From Polytrichum commune (taxonomy: Eukaryota; Streptophyta; Polytrichopsida; Polytrichales; Polytrichaceae): a stretch of DNA of 64,000 nt. Under the pieces are notes generated by a model. The model saw nothing but the letters and a program-made list of their open reading frames with translations, was not told where the DNA came from and did not search any database. Shown piece after piece: positions 1-12,103 of this stretch; position 1 is the stretch's first letter, and each line of letters opens with the position of its first letter. A program made the translations under genes and the position numbers. The stretch covers positions 24,944,527 through 25,008,526 of the forward strand of contig OX485808.1 of assembly GCA_950295325.1 (NCBI GenBank), given 5' to 3'.

Positions 1-2533
1 TTGAAGGCTCGCACGCTTGGTTTTCGCCATCATCTGCATCCTCCTCCGACAGTGACCTTGCAGCACAATGAGATTGATGTGACTGGCCAATAGAAACTTC
101 TGATTCTGCAGCACAGTCCCCCCTTTCTTTCTGCGAGTGGCTCCTCTGAGCTCCAGCACCAACCTCAATTTGTAGGTCTGAAGCTGAACCTCTTTGAACC
201 CCACCATTTGAGGCTCCTTGTGCTAGGTTATGTCCACTGATTGCAGCTTTGCTATTTGCACCATCCTTGCCAGCGCCTGCTGTTCCTATACCTACATCTG
301 AAGCAGAAAAACCTGCAATTGCATGAGCCACGAATCCAGGCAATATCCAGATTCTTGCACTAAAAGCTTCAAAATTTAGATGCTGTCAAGTGCAAAAACA
401 AGTTTTACACCTGTACTCAGCTTCTTCCTTACACCTCCTTTATGTTCTTGCATTCTGCCCAAAATTACAGTCATTGATTCAATATGTGCATAAGATGAGG
501 TCATTATGTTCGAAGTGTTTTCATCAACCAGGGAGGTCCTGAGCTCCAAAAACATGTTTGGCTTCTCAAAGTTTGGCTTGTCACCACTTATTCTATCTTA
601 ACCATCTCCACTTTACACCCATATACCCAATCCTTTTTGCAGCAACACATACATAAATGCAAGGACACCGTCAATGCCAAGCAGGGGGTAGATGGGAGAT
701 GCACCCACCTGTAACAGAAGGCCCCTGGCAGGTGCCATTTCCCTGACTATCCTCAAGATGCTGAACTGCATCACAATCCTCCTCGTCAATGTCCACATCG
801 TCATCCTCATTTCCTGAATTGAGAACTTGCAGTTCTCCATCCACCCCCTCAAAATGATACCTCCCTGCAGTAACCTGGGATCTTGCTTGCACCGTCACAT
901 CCATCTAGTCAAGCACCGCATAGCACCTGCAAGAACAACTGTAATGTTGTCAAGAGACCCCAACATCAATAACTATATTGAAGGCACAGGCAGTAGGACT
1001 CGGCGTTCCACCCACACCTAAAGTTCTCAGTGCAATACAGTCTTTCTCTTTCTAGAAACGATGATTATGTTGGCACATATCATTCTTGATTGAAAGAACT
1101 CAAGAAGCAAGTTTGCTTCTTTGCTGCATTCTATATAGTGAGAATACTCATCTCAATTTTAAATAAGCCCAAAAACTGCATTATAATGCAAGGTACTATT
1201 AAAGTGAAGTGCATTCCACTCCCCAGCAAATCGACTTAAATCCACTGGCGTAGAAAAAACACATATCTGTAGCAGGTGACACTTATCAGGGCAACCTTGT
1301 CGTCTCTTATAATTATGACAGACCTTGACCTGCTTCCTCGAGCAGTAATGAAATTGTAACCGCTTTCCCCCTCAACGTAAATACCAGTCATGGTGCTAAT
1401 CAAAATTCTTTCAACCGAAAGGTGAGAAGAAATTAGCAGAAAACTTTAGAAAGGGCTGCAATGGGGACAAAACAAGAGTCGAGATGGGCTGGCATATAAG
1501 TATCCTTACAAGATGTCAAGACAGAGCCAATGTGATCAAAGAAAATATTAAGATTCTTTGAAGCCCAGTAAACCCTAATAAGTCCCTTTTCAAGACCCGC
1601 CAGCAAGTCCACAGAGGTGTTATTTAAAATGTGATTAGTATTATCCAAGGATTCCAAGATGTGCAGACTACTTAACGCACACTGCTGTTCCTGACACTTG
1701 ACTCCGTGGGGCTTATGCAGAAACCTAAATTTGGATAGCTAAATCCAAGGACGTATTGCAGAAAAGATCCAGTATGACCAAACAAGGACTAACTTACCGG
1801 TGATGGAAATCATAGGGTCTGTTCAGTTCAGGAAAAGCAAGGCTTTCTGATGATGATAATACTGCAACATAGAGCCAGGCTTATTACTTACACCGCAAGA
1901 GCAAATAGCGCCCATAGCGAACACCCTTCTGAAAGGAAAAGATCCCGACACTATCAATGCAGTCATCAGGCTCTTGGACAAAAAATTTAAAAAGAAAGGC
2001 CGCTATTCCAGCGATGTCAACACTGCCGACTATATATTTTCAAGGGTAAAGAGCAACAATCAATGTTCACAATCAACAACCAAGCGACCTAACACCGAAT
2101 TCCACTTGGATCAAAGCCTCCTAGAATTCCCCAGACACCAGGAGGCTCTATTCTATGATGCGAATAAAGGGAAATAGGGCGCCCATGCTCCTATGCCCGG
2201 CATAAATCGGCAACAACAAGAAATTACGTCGGAAAAACAGGGAAAAAAAAACAAGCCGACTGATCAGAGGTGTGTGAAGCAACCACTATTACAATTGGAA
2301 ATTTCCAACAAAGAGGAACACAAGCTTCTAACCAAAAACGAGGCTCAAAACTAGAGCACAACCACCACGAGCAGGGACTGTCCACTCAATACAGCAAGAA
2401 AATGCGGTTCATGACTCAACGAGACACATTGCCATTTGCCTAAAACGAACTCCACAACACCGGGATCCACCGCTCGACCTTGATCCCGCCGAAACGGAAC
2501 AACGAGTCCTCGCGACTTCTTTCCAGAAATCAT
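1..2533 (-). CDS. Partial unidentified spliced gene, runs off left edge
   Basis: I do not recognise the product. Several minus-strand stretches look coding and are bounded by splice-like sites. They are about 1742-1520 (begins LSKFRFLHKPHG, includes GLEKGLIRVYWASKNLNIFF), about 1393-1283 (includes TGIYVEGESGYNFITARG), 904-709 (includes AGRYHFEGVDGELQV then the acidic run DDDVDIDEEDCD) and 312-1 (GFSASDVGIG to the window edge, Gly/Ser/Ala-rich). The last two join in phase: donor at 708, acceptor at 313, with one base carried over. Small candidate 5' exons lie near 1936-1900 (ATG, reading MGAICSCG before GTAAGT) and 2533-2400 (GC-rich, ATG). The AT-rich gaps between them would be introns. AAACCCTAA telobox-like motifs near 2640-2700 fit a promoter just upstream. 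Exon order is inferred and the true start is unknown. Confidence 0.4.
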
Positions 2534-3026
2534 TACTATTTTTTATAAATAAATCGAAACAGGAAAATCGCAATTCGGCACACGAAAAAATATTCCAGAG
2601 CGCGGTGCTGCCATACGCAGTAACCCGCGGGTTGTCAAGAAACCCTAATTTAAAGTCAGCGAAGGAAGCACGCGCGAAACCCTGAGGTGCGATTTGTGCA
2701 AGTTACGTAAGTTAAGCCTAGTCAATTGCGGGACGGAAAATGGGCGGGGAGACATGAGCAAAGGCGAATTAAGTTGGTAACTGTACCCGGCGGTGGTGGA
2801 GAAGGATGATTGGGAGCTGGCGAACCAGGTGCAACACGTGCGCGCAGAGTCGCTGGGGAATGCGAAGCTAGAGCGAACTTAGGCAATGAAGCGAGACGAG
2901 GCGAGGCGAGGCGAGGCCAGGCCGGGGAATCTGTTGCGCATCCCTGTAACTGGAACTTCCTCCACTTCCTCGCCTGCTGGTGTGGTGGCTTCTCACTTCC
3001 ACCCGCCCTACCTCCCTCTTCCTTTT

Positions 3027-3108
3027 ACCTACCTACCTAGGTAGGTAGGTAGGTTGGTTGGTACATACACTATATAGTCCTATTAGTGTGGGTGGGAATT
3101 TAGCATGG
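3027..3108. repeat. CCTA/GGTA palindromic run and truncated MITE (family D)
   Basis: A palindromic simple repeat (CTACCTACCTAGGTAGGTAGG) runs to about 3060. From 3066 a MITE terminus follows, reading TACACTATATAGTCC then TATTAGTGTGGGTGGGAATT. It matches the left ends at 40722 and 42502. No partner end is visible, so this is a truncated copy. Confidence 0.55.
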
Positions 3109-3369
3109 TAAAGAAGGAAGGAAAGAAAGGCGACTCCGATGTTGTCACATGCGTGAATTATGGTGTTGCTTCATTTTCAAGTTGGTCTAAGTCGATATGT
3201 AATCCCTGAAACGGTTATTATATACAATACATACAAGGGTACTTGCTATGAGGGGAGTGCTCAATGTGACTTGCATTTGTGGAAGGTCGTGCCCTTGAGG
3301 GCTCTATTGAGCATCAAGCTCTCCAAATAATTTTGCACCGCATGGTGAGGGATCCCATCAAGGGCGCAG

Positions 3370-3720
3370 TGTAACGTGTATTTACTTATTTATTATTTAT
3401 TTACTATGTACAACCTCTAGTTCAACTAAACTCCTTTACTAGAAGACACGAGGTGCCACCCTAGGTGCTCTAGCAGTTCTAAAGGTAAAGGGAGTCACTA
3501 CTAATTGAAACTATGGTCTTACCCTAGGTTATCACCTCGTAAGTAACGACCATGAGTTAACTATAGTTAGAGTTATCCTAAAGGCATGGAGGGAGAGCTA
3601 GTTAAGATATCTGGAACTACTAGTTGAAGGGAGCCTCAACTCAGAGTAGTATCTAGTATATAAGCTCTAAGGTTGGGTGGAACATGCCTCTTGAATCTCA
3701 TTATTGTGAGATATGTTACA
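3370..3720 (+). repeat. 5' LTR of the gypsy element
   Basis: 351 bp, starting TG and ending CA, and about 97% identical by eye to 12599-12949. A TATATAA box at 3657-3663 probably marks the U3/R promoter. The same family occurs as solo LTRs at 3971-4318 (inverted) and 14992-15344. Confidence 0.93.
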
Positions 3721-3733
3721 TTAGTATCAGAGC
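3721..3733 (+). other. Primer binding site (tRNA-Met type)
   Basis: TTAGTATCAGAGC follows the 5' LTR directly. It differs by one base from the common plant retroelement site TGGTATCAGAGC, complementary to the 3' end of tRNA-Met. Confidence 0.75.
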
Positions 3734-3970
3734 TCTTGAACCTTGTTCATTTTTTAGTGTTGTTATTATTCCGCTGTGCATTTTGTTGTGTTGAGATTTG
3801 GGGAAATGGGGAGCAGAACTTGGGGAATGGTGTAATTTTATTTTTCTGTATTCTGAGCCGCATACGCATACGAACCGCCGCATATGCATATGCGCACCGC
3901 GACGGGCGACGGCCGCGAGCTCGCAGAATAATCCTGCTGATCTCCACTCATATTATCGACTGTATGATTT

Positions 3971-4318
3971 TGTAACGTTCTCAAATATTATGAGATTCAA
4001 GAGGCATGTTCCTCCCAACCTTAGAGCTTATATACTAGATACTACTATGAGTTGAGGCCACCTCCAAGTAGTAGTTAAGTATATGCTAGCAAGCTCTCCC
4101 TCCATGCCTTTAGGATAATTCTAAGTGCACTTAACTAATGATCGTTACTTACGAGGTAGAACCAAGTGTAAAACCATAGCTTCAACTAGTTAACTCCCTT
4201 TACCTTTAGGACTGCTAGAGCACTCAGGGTAGCGCCTCTAGTCTTCTAGTAAAGGAGTCCTAGTTGAATGAGAGGTTGTAAATAAACAATAAACAATAAA
4301 TATGTAATACACATTACA
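3971..4318 (-). mobile_element. Inverted solo LTR nested in the gypsy leader
   Basis: 348 bp matching the reverse complement of the 3370-3720 LTR, but more diverged than the two outer LTRs are from each other. It is flanked by a perfect 5-bp duplication, GATTT at 3966-3970 and 4319-4323. It therefore inserted independently and recombined to a solo LTR. It lies between the PBS and the gag start, so with the 5' LTR it forms a long inverted repeat with a loop of about 250 bp. Confidence 0.92.
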
Positions 4319-4642
4319 GATTTGCACACACGAAAGCCAAGGTACTGATCGCATGTGGTCCACATCACGAGGAAACGAGAGAAACGGTTGACGTCGGCGT
4401 GACGTCAGCAGACCGACACAACCAATCACCAGCATGTGATTACCGGTTCGGCTAGTCGCCCGGGGTGAAAAACTTTCACAGCGTGACTTGAGTACCGGGT
4501 CAGCCGGTCATCAACTAAAATTTTATTTTCATTCGTAGTTGAAGCAATTTCTATAATTTTGAGAAATTTTTCTGGTATTTTATTTCCGGTTTTCTTCAAA
4601 TTTGAACGTTTTTATTTGGGTTTTGGGTGTTTGTTTGGTCCA

Positions 4643-5778
4643 ATGGCCACTGACTTGGACACATCTGGTCCATCAACTGAGGGTAGCCCTCCTATAGTTC
4701 TTCCCACGGTCACATCTCCCACATCCCTAGAAATGGATGAAGCTATGTGTCATCTAGTAGCCAGAAAGATTTGGGAATCTTGTGAGGGGAAACTCATTGA
4801 TGACCATGATCAGTTTCAACGGATAGAGACGCAGTGTGACCAATTAATGTCTATGTATGCTAAACATGACGGGCGTTTGGATACGCATGAATGTAAGTTG
4901 ACTGTTTTACAAGCATACCAAGACACGGACAAGGTCCATGTCCATCATTGCGTCTGCTAAACCGGAGAAATTCAAAGATAAGTCTAAGGTCACTATTCTG
5001 GCATGGCTGGCTCAAATGCAAAAGTATTTGAGAGCACGTCAGGTGCCCAGTGTGAAATGGGTGGTCATTGCGTCTACATATTTGGAGACCAATGTCGCAT
5101 AACATTGGGACGTATTAGCAATGGAGCTCCGAACGGATAAGAAATATCCGTTAATATGGGACAATTTCCAAGATGCACTCATCACTGCCTATGGTAGTGT
5201 GAACCAGGAAATGGTGGCCCAGAATAAGCTCCGCACTCTGAAACATAGAGGTTCTGTGGATGAGTATGCTAATGAGTTCCAACATCTGTGTTCCCAGATT
5301 ACAAAATCACCTATCTCCAGGGGAGACAAGGTAGAAAGATTTTTTTTTGGGCTTAAAGAGGATGTTCGGAGCAAAGTCCTGGTGGATCCACGAGGTGACG
5401 GTGGGCCATGGGAGGACATCAAGCGTCTAATCAACTATGATGTAACGATATACGCTACCTATACCCAAGCTGCAAAATGACAGGATGATGTAAAGTCACA
5501 TTCAGATACAACAGTTGCCAAAGGTGTTGGCAACACAGGGCCGGTACGGGACAAGGAGTCACGTCGCTCTAAAGGTCGTTCTTCAACCTTCTGTAAGATA
5601 AACAAACAAACTAAGGGAGAGGACTCCGCGATTAAGAGCACCGATAAGAAGGACGGTCGTTGTTTCCTCTGTCATAGGGAGGGACACATGGCTCGGGATT
5701 GTCCTAATAACAAAAAGGATGTAGAGCAGCAAACTGCTAAGAAGTGCAAGAAGCCTTTTCCCAAGTGCGACACTTAGG
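4643..5778 (+). pseudogene. gag: gag of the gypsy element (broken)
   Basis: It starts at the ATG in CCAATGGCC (4643), reading MATDLDTSGPS. The middle matches the Ty3/gypsy capsid pattern: W-x2-F beside ALITAYG near 5159-5200, then DEYANEFQHLC. A CX2CX4HX4C zinc knuckle (CFLCHREGHMARDC) lies at 5661-5702 and ends in a basic tail. Stops at about 5101, 5478 and 5776, plus a frame change near 4940, break it. Gag would package the element RNA, but no full protein can be made here. Confidence 0.85.
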
Positions 5779-6231
5779 CAGTGGATTAGTGTCAGGACTT
5801 GATCAAGTTTTGGAGGTTGTGTTTGATTTGTCCAGTTATACACTAGAAGCTATCAAGGACAAAGTCAATAAACAATTTGATGTAATCGTGTCTGATATTT
5901 TGAATAAAGACATCATTTTGCCAACTCCGTTACTCCCACTTAATGATGTGTTTGTTGAGAAGTCCAAGGTATATGGAGTTTTTTCATCAATTATACCATC
6001 AGTGGAGGATTACAAAATTTATTAAAGTTTTATTTGCACGGTAAACAGAGAGCGCCCTATGATACTAGTGTTTGCTTTATTGTTGAGAAATATAGAGCAA
6101 AAAACCTAAAAAGAACTTTGCCTAGATTTAAGTTGGTACATCAATTTAAATCATAGTCAAAACTTTGGCAAGTTTATTTGGATGAAGCCAGACCACATCT
6201 TTTGAACCAGCTCACTTTGTCTTCTTAGTTA

Positions 6232-9200
6232 ATGATGAGTTTCTCTGGGCAAGTAGCTCATCATGATGCATCTGTATTAATGGATAGTGCAGCATCACAT
6301 TGCTTTGTGAGTTATGTTTTCGCTAACACCTTCGGGTTAAAAGTAAAAAATGACAGTAACACATTGGTATTAAGCAATGGTGATGAAGTCCCCACGGATG
6401 GGTACATTAAAATCCATGTTAAAATACAGCAATATCATAGTCAAATTACTTGTCTTGTGGCCAAGTTAAGTGATGGTGTTGATTTGATATTGGGCAACGA
6501 TTGGCTAGTACAATACAAGGCACGCTTGGATTTTGAATCTAAATGTTGTGTATTTTATAAAGGCCGCCGTAAAATGATAGTGCATGTGAACCCGATGCAA
6601 TATCAGAGTACGAATCCCCATAGACTCACCGTCATGCAATTCAAACGGTCAATTCGGAAGGGAGCAACTTCGTTCCTAGTTCAGTGGATTGCAGTTGGAG
6701 ACAATGTAGAGGACACAATGACAGCTCCTTACGCCATAGTGTTGGAGGAATATGCCGATGTTTTTCAGCCTATACCTACAGGGTTACCTCTAGAGCGGGA
6801 AATGGCCCATAGTATTCCTTTGGAGCCGGATGGCAAGCCGCCATTTAGGCCAATCTATAGGTTGAGTCCTCTAGAGCTGCAAGAGGCCAAGGGAAATATC
6901 AAGGAGTATTTGGAAAAATGATGGATTAAACCTAGTTCATTGCCCTAGGGGCCTCCCATCTTGTTTGTCAAGAAAAATGATGGAGAGTTGCGAATGGTAG
7001 TGGATTATCGTGCATTCAACAAACAAACGGTAAAGAATCGTTATCCGTTGCCTCGCATTGATGATATTTTTGACCAATTAGCAGGCTCTACTGTATTTTC
7101 ATCTCTTGATTTAACACAAGGTTATCACCAAATTAGAATATCCGAGGAGGATGCACCAAAGACGGCATTTCGAACACCGTTTGGACATTATCATTCAAAG
7201 TGTTAAGTTTTGGATTGACTAATGCCTCGGCAACTTTTCAGGGAGTGATGAATCGTGTTTTTCACAAGTTCATCGAAAAATTTGTCTTAGTATATCTAGA
7301 TGATATCTTGATTTTCTCCAAGAATGAGGAGGAACATGTTAGCCATTTGGCCCAAGTACTTCAAATTCTACGAGAGAATCGGTTTTATGCAAAGATATCT
7401 AAGTGTCATTTTAGAAAGAATGAATTGCACTATCTAGGACATATAGTAGGCAAAGAGGGCATTAAGGTGGATCCTATGAAAATAGAGACTGTGACAAAGT
7501 GGCATAGACTTCTTGAAGTTGGACAACTTAGGTCCTTCTTGAGGCTTTGCAATTACTTTCGCAGATTCATTCACGGATATTCCACTGTAATTGTACCATT
7601 GACTTCTCTAACGCAAAGCAAGGTTAAATTCAATTGGACTGATGATTGTGAGCGCGCTTTTGAGGATGTTAAATATGCCTTAACACATGCACAAGTACTG
7701 ACCTTACCCAAATTAGGGGAGTCATTTGAGGTCGTAAGTGATGTTTCTTAATTCAGAGCATGAGCAGTATTACTTCAGGGAAGTAAACCTATTGCTTTTT
7801 AGAGTAAGAAATTTTCTCCAGCTGAGAGAAATTACACTATTGGTGAGCAAGAACTAGCAGCAGTTGTGTACGGCATGCGAACCTGACGGTGTTACCTAGA
7901 GGGAGCAGGCTGTACTATTGTTACAGATCATAATTCTCTAGTGTATTTAAAAATACAATAGACGTTATCAAGACGTCAAGCTCGATGGTTGGAGTTCTTA
8001 GCGAAAGATTTTGTCTACCGTTGGGTATACCAACCAGGAAGGATTAAAATTGTCAATCCCCTAAGTCGAAATCCACTAGACACGGGTGGCCAAAAAGCCT
8101 TAACGGCACCTAAGGCTACTCCAAGTAACTCGATCTTCCAAATGGTGGCTGCGGACGCTATGCGAAGTGATCATGGACAGCGAGACAACAATGTAAAGGG
8201 GTACCCAGAGTTTGTCAGTAATCATAAGTTATATCAAATTATCATTGCCGGATATGCTCGTGATCATTGGTTCTCAAATCCGCACAATCTGAAATATTTT
8301 GTTTATGAGAACCACATTTGGTGGTATGATAAGGCGTTGTGGTTCTAGATGTGTCCTTCTAAAGATCGAATATCAAATCATTTTTGCTCTGTGAATACCA
8401 TGACGCGATGTATAGCAGTTATGTAAGAGTAACTAAGACATATAAAAGGGTGCGAGTAAACTTTTGGTGGCCTGAGATGCAAGGGTCCATCAAAAGCTAT
8501 ATAAAATCTTGTGAGATTTGCCAAAGGAGTAAGGCCCCTACTCTTAAGCCAGTAGGCCTGTTACAACCATTAGAGATTCCTGATCGTAATTGAGAAGTGG
8601 TAAGCATAGATTTTATTTCTGGTTTGACTCCATCTGCTAATGGTTATAATGCCATCTTTGTGTCTGTGGATAAGTTGTCCAAGATGGCCCACTTTATGCC
8701 AATTACCACATATGTTATTGCTGAAGGAACGGCAAGGTTATTTCGTGATCATGTTTATAAGATTCATGGTCTATCCAAGGTAATCCTAAATGATAGGGAC
8801 GCTAGATTTACAAGTAGGTTTTGGGATGCGTTGCATGGTCTTTTGGGGGACAAAGTTGGCCATGTCCACCGCGTTCCATCATCAAACCGACAGACACACG
8901 GAACGAGTAAACCGTATCCTAGAGGATATGTTGCGGCATTATGTCAACCCAGTGCAAGATGATTGGGATAAATTCCTTGGAGTGGTTGAATTTGCATATA
9001 ATAAATTTTGGCAAAAGTCAGTACAAAATACTCCATTTGTCCTGAATTATGGTCAGCATCCCCGGACACCAATAAGTGGGAACATCATGTGTGAAGTCCC
9101 TACTGCGCAAAATTTTGTCGAGCATATGACAAATGTAATTGGTTTGACCAAGAAACATTTAATTGATGCGCAACAACGACAAATTTTTTGTGTTGACAAA

Positions 9201-9728
9201 CATAGACAAAAGGTATTGTTTGAGATGGACCAACAAATGCTTGTAAGTACTGCCAACATTAAGTTGAAGGTCCCAGGAGCTTGAAAGCTTTTACCAAGGT
9301 GGATTGGTCCATTTCGGATAGTCAAGAGGATAGGGGTTGTAGCATGCCGCATGCAACTGCCAAATACATTTAAGATCCACGATGTTTTTCATGTATCACT
9401 TCTTAGGCCTTATGTGGCCGATGGCAGGGTATAGCCTCCCCCTCCACCAATCTTTGCGGAAGATGCATCTTATGAAGTAAAACGTATGCTTTTACATGAG
9501 GATAGAGGGTCTCGTTCTCGCCCCAAGAAATTCAATCTTATCAAATGGCTCGGATATGCACTTGAGCATAATTCATGGGAGCCGGAATGCAACTTGAGTG
9601 TAGAAGTCCTCAAGGAGTACTGGGATGCGGTAGCCAAGTCAAAGGACATGCTAACACATAAAGGTGTCAATGTGAGCCCAAAGTTGAGCCCACATTCGTT
9701 GTTAACCCTTAAAGTTATTAGAATGTAG
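6232..9728 (+). pseudogene. pol: pol of the gypsy element: PR-RT-RH-IN-chromodomain (broken)
   Basis: The protease carries LMDSAASHCFVS near 6280, where the usual catalytic D-S/T-G is D-S-A, and LILGNDWL downstream. RT spans about 6960-7750 ([15 protein letters not shown], then YLDD at 7293-7304). RNase H traces are SPAERNYTIGEQELAAVV and VTDHNSL (about 7810-7945). Integrase has a CX2C (CEIC) near 8510 and the D, D, E residues within SIDFISGL, LNDRDARFTSRFW and ERVNRILEDM. The chromodomain near 9466-9650 reads YEVKRMLL, LIKWLGYALEHNSWEP. Stops occur at about 6919, 6946, 7749, 7800, 7888, 7960, 8347 and 8591, with frameshifts near 7200, 8377 and 8867. Between gag and protease (5779-6231) no domain is recognisable. 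Confidence 0.9.
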
Positions 9729-10286
9729 ACTTTGAAGTTGCATCAATTATTCTAAGACATAAAAAGAGTGCAAGCTCCGAGCTTGGATTAAGATTAAGTG
9801 TGGGGGTAGGATGTGGTATTTTAGTGTTGTTGGGTTTGTTGGTATTAAGTAAAGTAGGCTAAAGGGTTTGCTTAGAAGTTAGGTTAGGGAAGTTAAAGCT
9901 TAAGGGCCTTAGGCCTTAGGCCTTGGGAGTTGGGAGTTGGGAGTTTATTAGTTGGAATTGGCTTGGTGACTGTTCGTTTTAGGGTAGCGATATTGTTACC
10001 TAGAAAATTCCAGGGGCCTGGATCGGAGGGGAGCAGTTGAGGTTCTCGGCTCTCGGGTTTTCTCTCTCTCTGGCTCTCGGTGTGAAGATGAAGGCGGTAG
10101 GCGGCAGCAAGGCCTAGCGGGACAACAACCTGGGTGGATGGACGAAATGGAAAGAGGTGAGTTAACCAGCATTGAGGGTGCAACTGCATTGTTGCCTGCC
10201 GAACAGGGTTGCGGTGGACGGTGGGTAGCGGGGATGCCGGGACAGGAGGAAGGGCCTCGGAGTTAATCTGAGGGGGGCAACAGACT

Positions 10287-10628
10287 CGCTCTCGGGGGGG
10301 TAGTCATTGGTTGGAGTAGCAATATACGTGCGAACAAATGATAGGGTATTTTAAAAACATGGGGGTTAAAAATTATAAATGGACTTAAAAGTAATATAGG
10401 GTATCAAAAATGGCATTGGACATCTTTAAAGTACTATAGGGTATGGAATAATAGGTAATTTGGAATTATAAGTAATGCAAGCCATTTTTTATTAACCCAA
10501 AGTAGAAATTTACATAATGATAGCATATGAAAAAAAAAATTGAAAGTAATACCCCCCTATAAAATAGTGGTTGTTCGCACCTATATCCTTAACTTTTTAA
10601 CACACTGCCCCCCCCCCCCCCGAGAGCG
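10287..10628. mobile_element. Candidate MITE / inverted repeat in the gypsy 3' region
   Basis: The outer arms read CGCTCTCGGGGGGG on the left and its reverse complement on the right. A second inner match is GTGCGAACAA (10329) against TTGTTCGCAC (about 10581). The length is 342 bp and the interior is AT-rich with GATAGGGTAT-like repeats. No target duplication is clear, so the class is unknown. Confidence 0.5.
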
Positions 10629-11345
10629 GCGGAGCTGGAGCGCTGCACGGACCGCCGAATTGGGTGGAAGTGAGAAATTCAGCAGTGCGCAACTGCTGAA
10701 ACAGAGAAGATTCGTGGTTGACACACTTGCTGGTCATTCCTACACATTTTGATTATTGCTGTTGGTCTGTGATAATCAGAGCTTGGAACAATTAGGCAAA
10801 CTCACTGATGTGAGCTAGATTCATCGAAGCTGCTGAGTACCGACGCTGGGGGCAGAAGTTTAGTGGTGGAATTAAGGTGCGGGTTTGGGTTGCTCTCGGG
10901 ATCAGATTCCCAGAGCGTCAATGGGTACAAATGGGCATTTCATACTCAGAGTTATTGGAGGTGAACTGCATAAGTGAAGGGGAAATAAAGAGTGAAGGTT
11001 CACACTCAAGGACTACACTCTGCTGGAACAGAGGATGTGCATGGTCGTTGAATCTGGTTGCGGGAGCTGCTGGATTTGACGGGCAGTGACGGGCGGGGTT
11101 ATAGTCCAGCAAGGGTGGACGCTCGGGCTGAGGTCAAGTCAGGGGATTACGGAGGTGAAGTTAAGGTGCCACTCGGCAGCAAGGGACCAAGATAGGCTAA
11201 GGTCTGCTCGGAGTTTAAACAATGATTAAGGGCAATATTGGAAGATTACAAGGGAATGCTTAAGTAATTAAGCAAACTTGAGAATGAGTTAGAGCAAACA
11301 GAAGGTGGGTTAGTGTTGCTTAGGGCATTAAGGATTAGCTTAGGT

Positions 11346-12103
11346 TACCCTACCTCAACGGCAGGTTCGGCCATAATTAATTGATTTTGCTAGTGCCTAA
11401 TAATTATTTTTCGGCAACCCAAAAGTGCCTAAAATGTTGGAAAATCTATCATAAAAGTGCCAAATTTTTGTAAATTTTTGTAAATTTGGGTAAATAAAGC
11501 GCAAATATAAATCAACACATAAATATGTAGCTGCTCGATAATTCGAGTGTTGTATACAGACACTTTCAGAAGAGTGTTCAAGGAGATAGGTGCTTGGGAG
11601 AAGGAAAATTGGCTTGGTCTTAGAGTAGATCCCACCACCCAGAAACCAACTGACAGCTTTGGAAACGCTTTCCCCACACCAAGCATCCGAAAAAACTTAA
11701 TATAGTAGGTATGAAGTTTGATGAGAAGCGTGTCCAGGCTCTGGAAGCTGAAAGCACAATTGCCGTGCAAGGAAAGAAACACCCAAAGACACCTGGATCA
11801 AAACTCCTCAGTTTGAAAAGAAGCAAGAAAACACACCGACAGACACACGCATTCTCTTTGTCTGTCTCTGAGGAGGAGGAGGCAGTTGTCAAACTCAGAG
11901 TCTACCGGCTCAAGACACAAACCGAAACATATAACCCCGGCCGGCAACAGACTCCGGCAGCAGACTTCGGCAAGTGCCGGAAATGTCATCAACGGCAAGT
12001 GCCGGAGTTAGAAATTTTCAGTGGCACTTGCCGAACCTGGTTGGGCACTGTTTTCTTTAATTATCCGGCACTGGTGTGCCGGACCTGCCGTTGAGGTAGG
12101 GTA
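11346..12103. mobile_element. TIR element (758 bp) nested in the gypsy 3' region
   Basis: The terminal inverted repeats are TACCCTACCTCAACGGCAGG then TTCGGC on the left and the same motif with one mismatch in reverse at the right end. TA at each outer end suggests a TA target duplication. The right half has repeated palindromic GGCAAGTGCCGG-like motifs. It encodes nothing recognisable. It postdates insertion of the gypsy element. Confidence 0.75.

Noticed and set aside
927-989. Minus-strand reading GSLDNITVVLA, resembling the last motif of PP2C phosphatases
   Set aside because: The stretch looks like the end of an intron (CTTGAC branch-like site, T-rich run, TTGCAG), joining it onward needs a 62-bp intron, and no other PP2C motif is visible upstream in the window.
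2810-3040. 76-codon GC-rich plus-strand ORF (MGAGEPGATRARR)
   Set aside because: The composition follows GCGAGGC-type repeats in a probable promoter region; no splice or domain support.
11711-12094. 127-codon plus-strand ORF in the gypsy 3' region
   Set aside because: It lies wholly inside the TIR element 11346-12103, ends in its palindromic repeats, and shows no domain.
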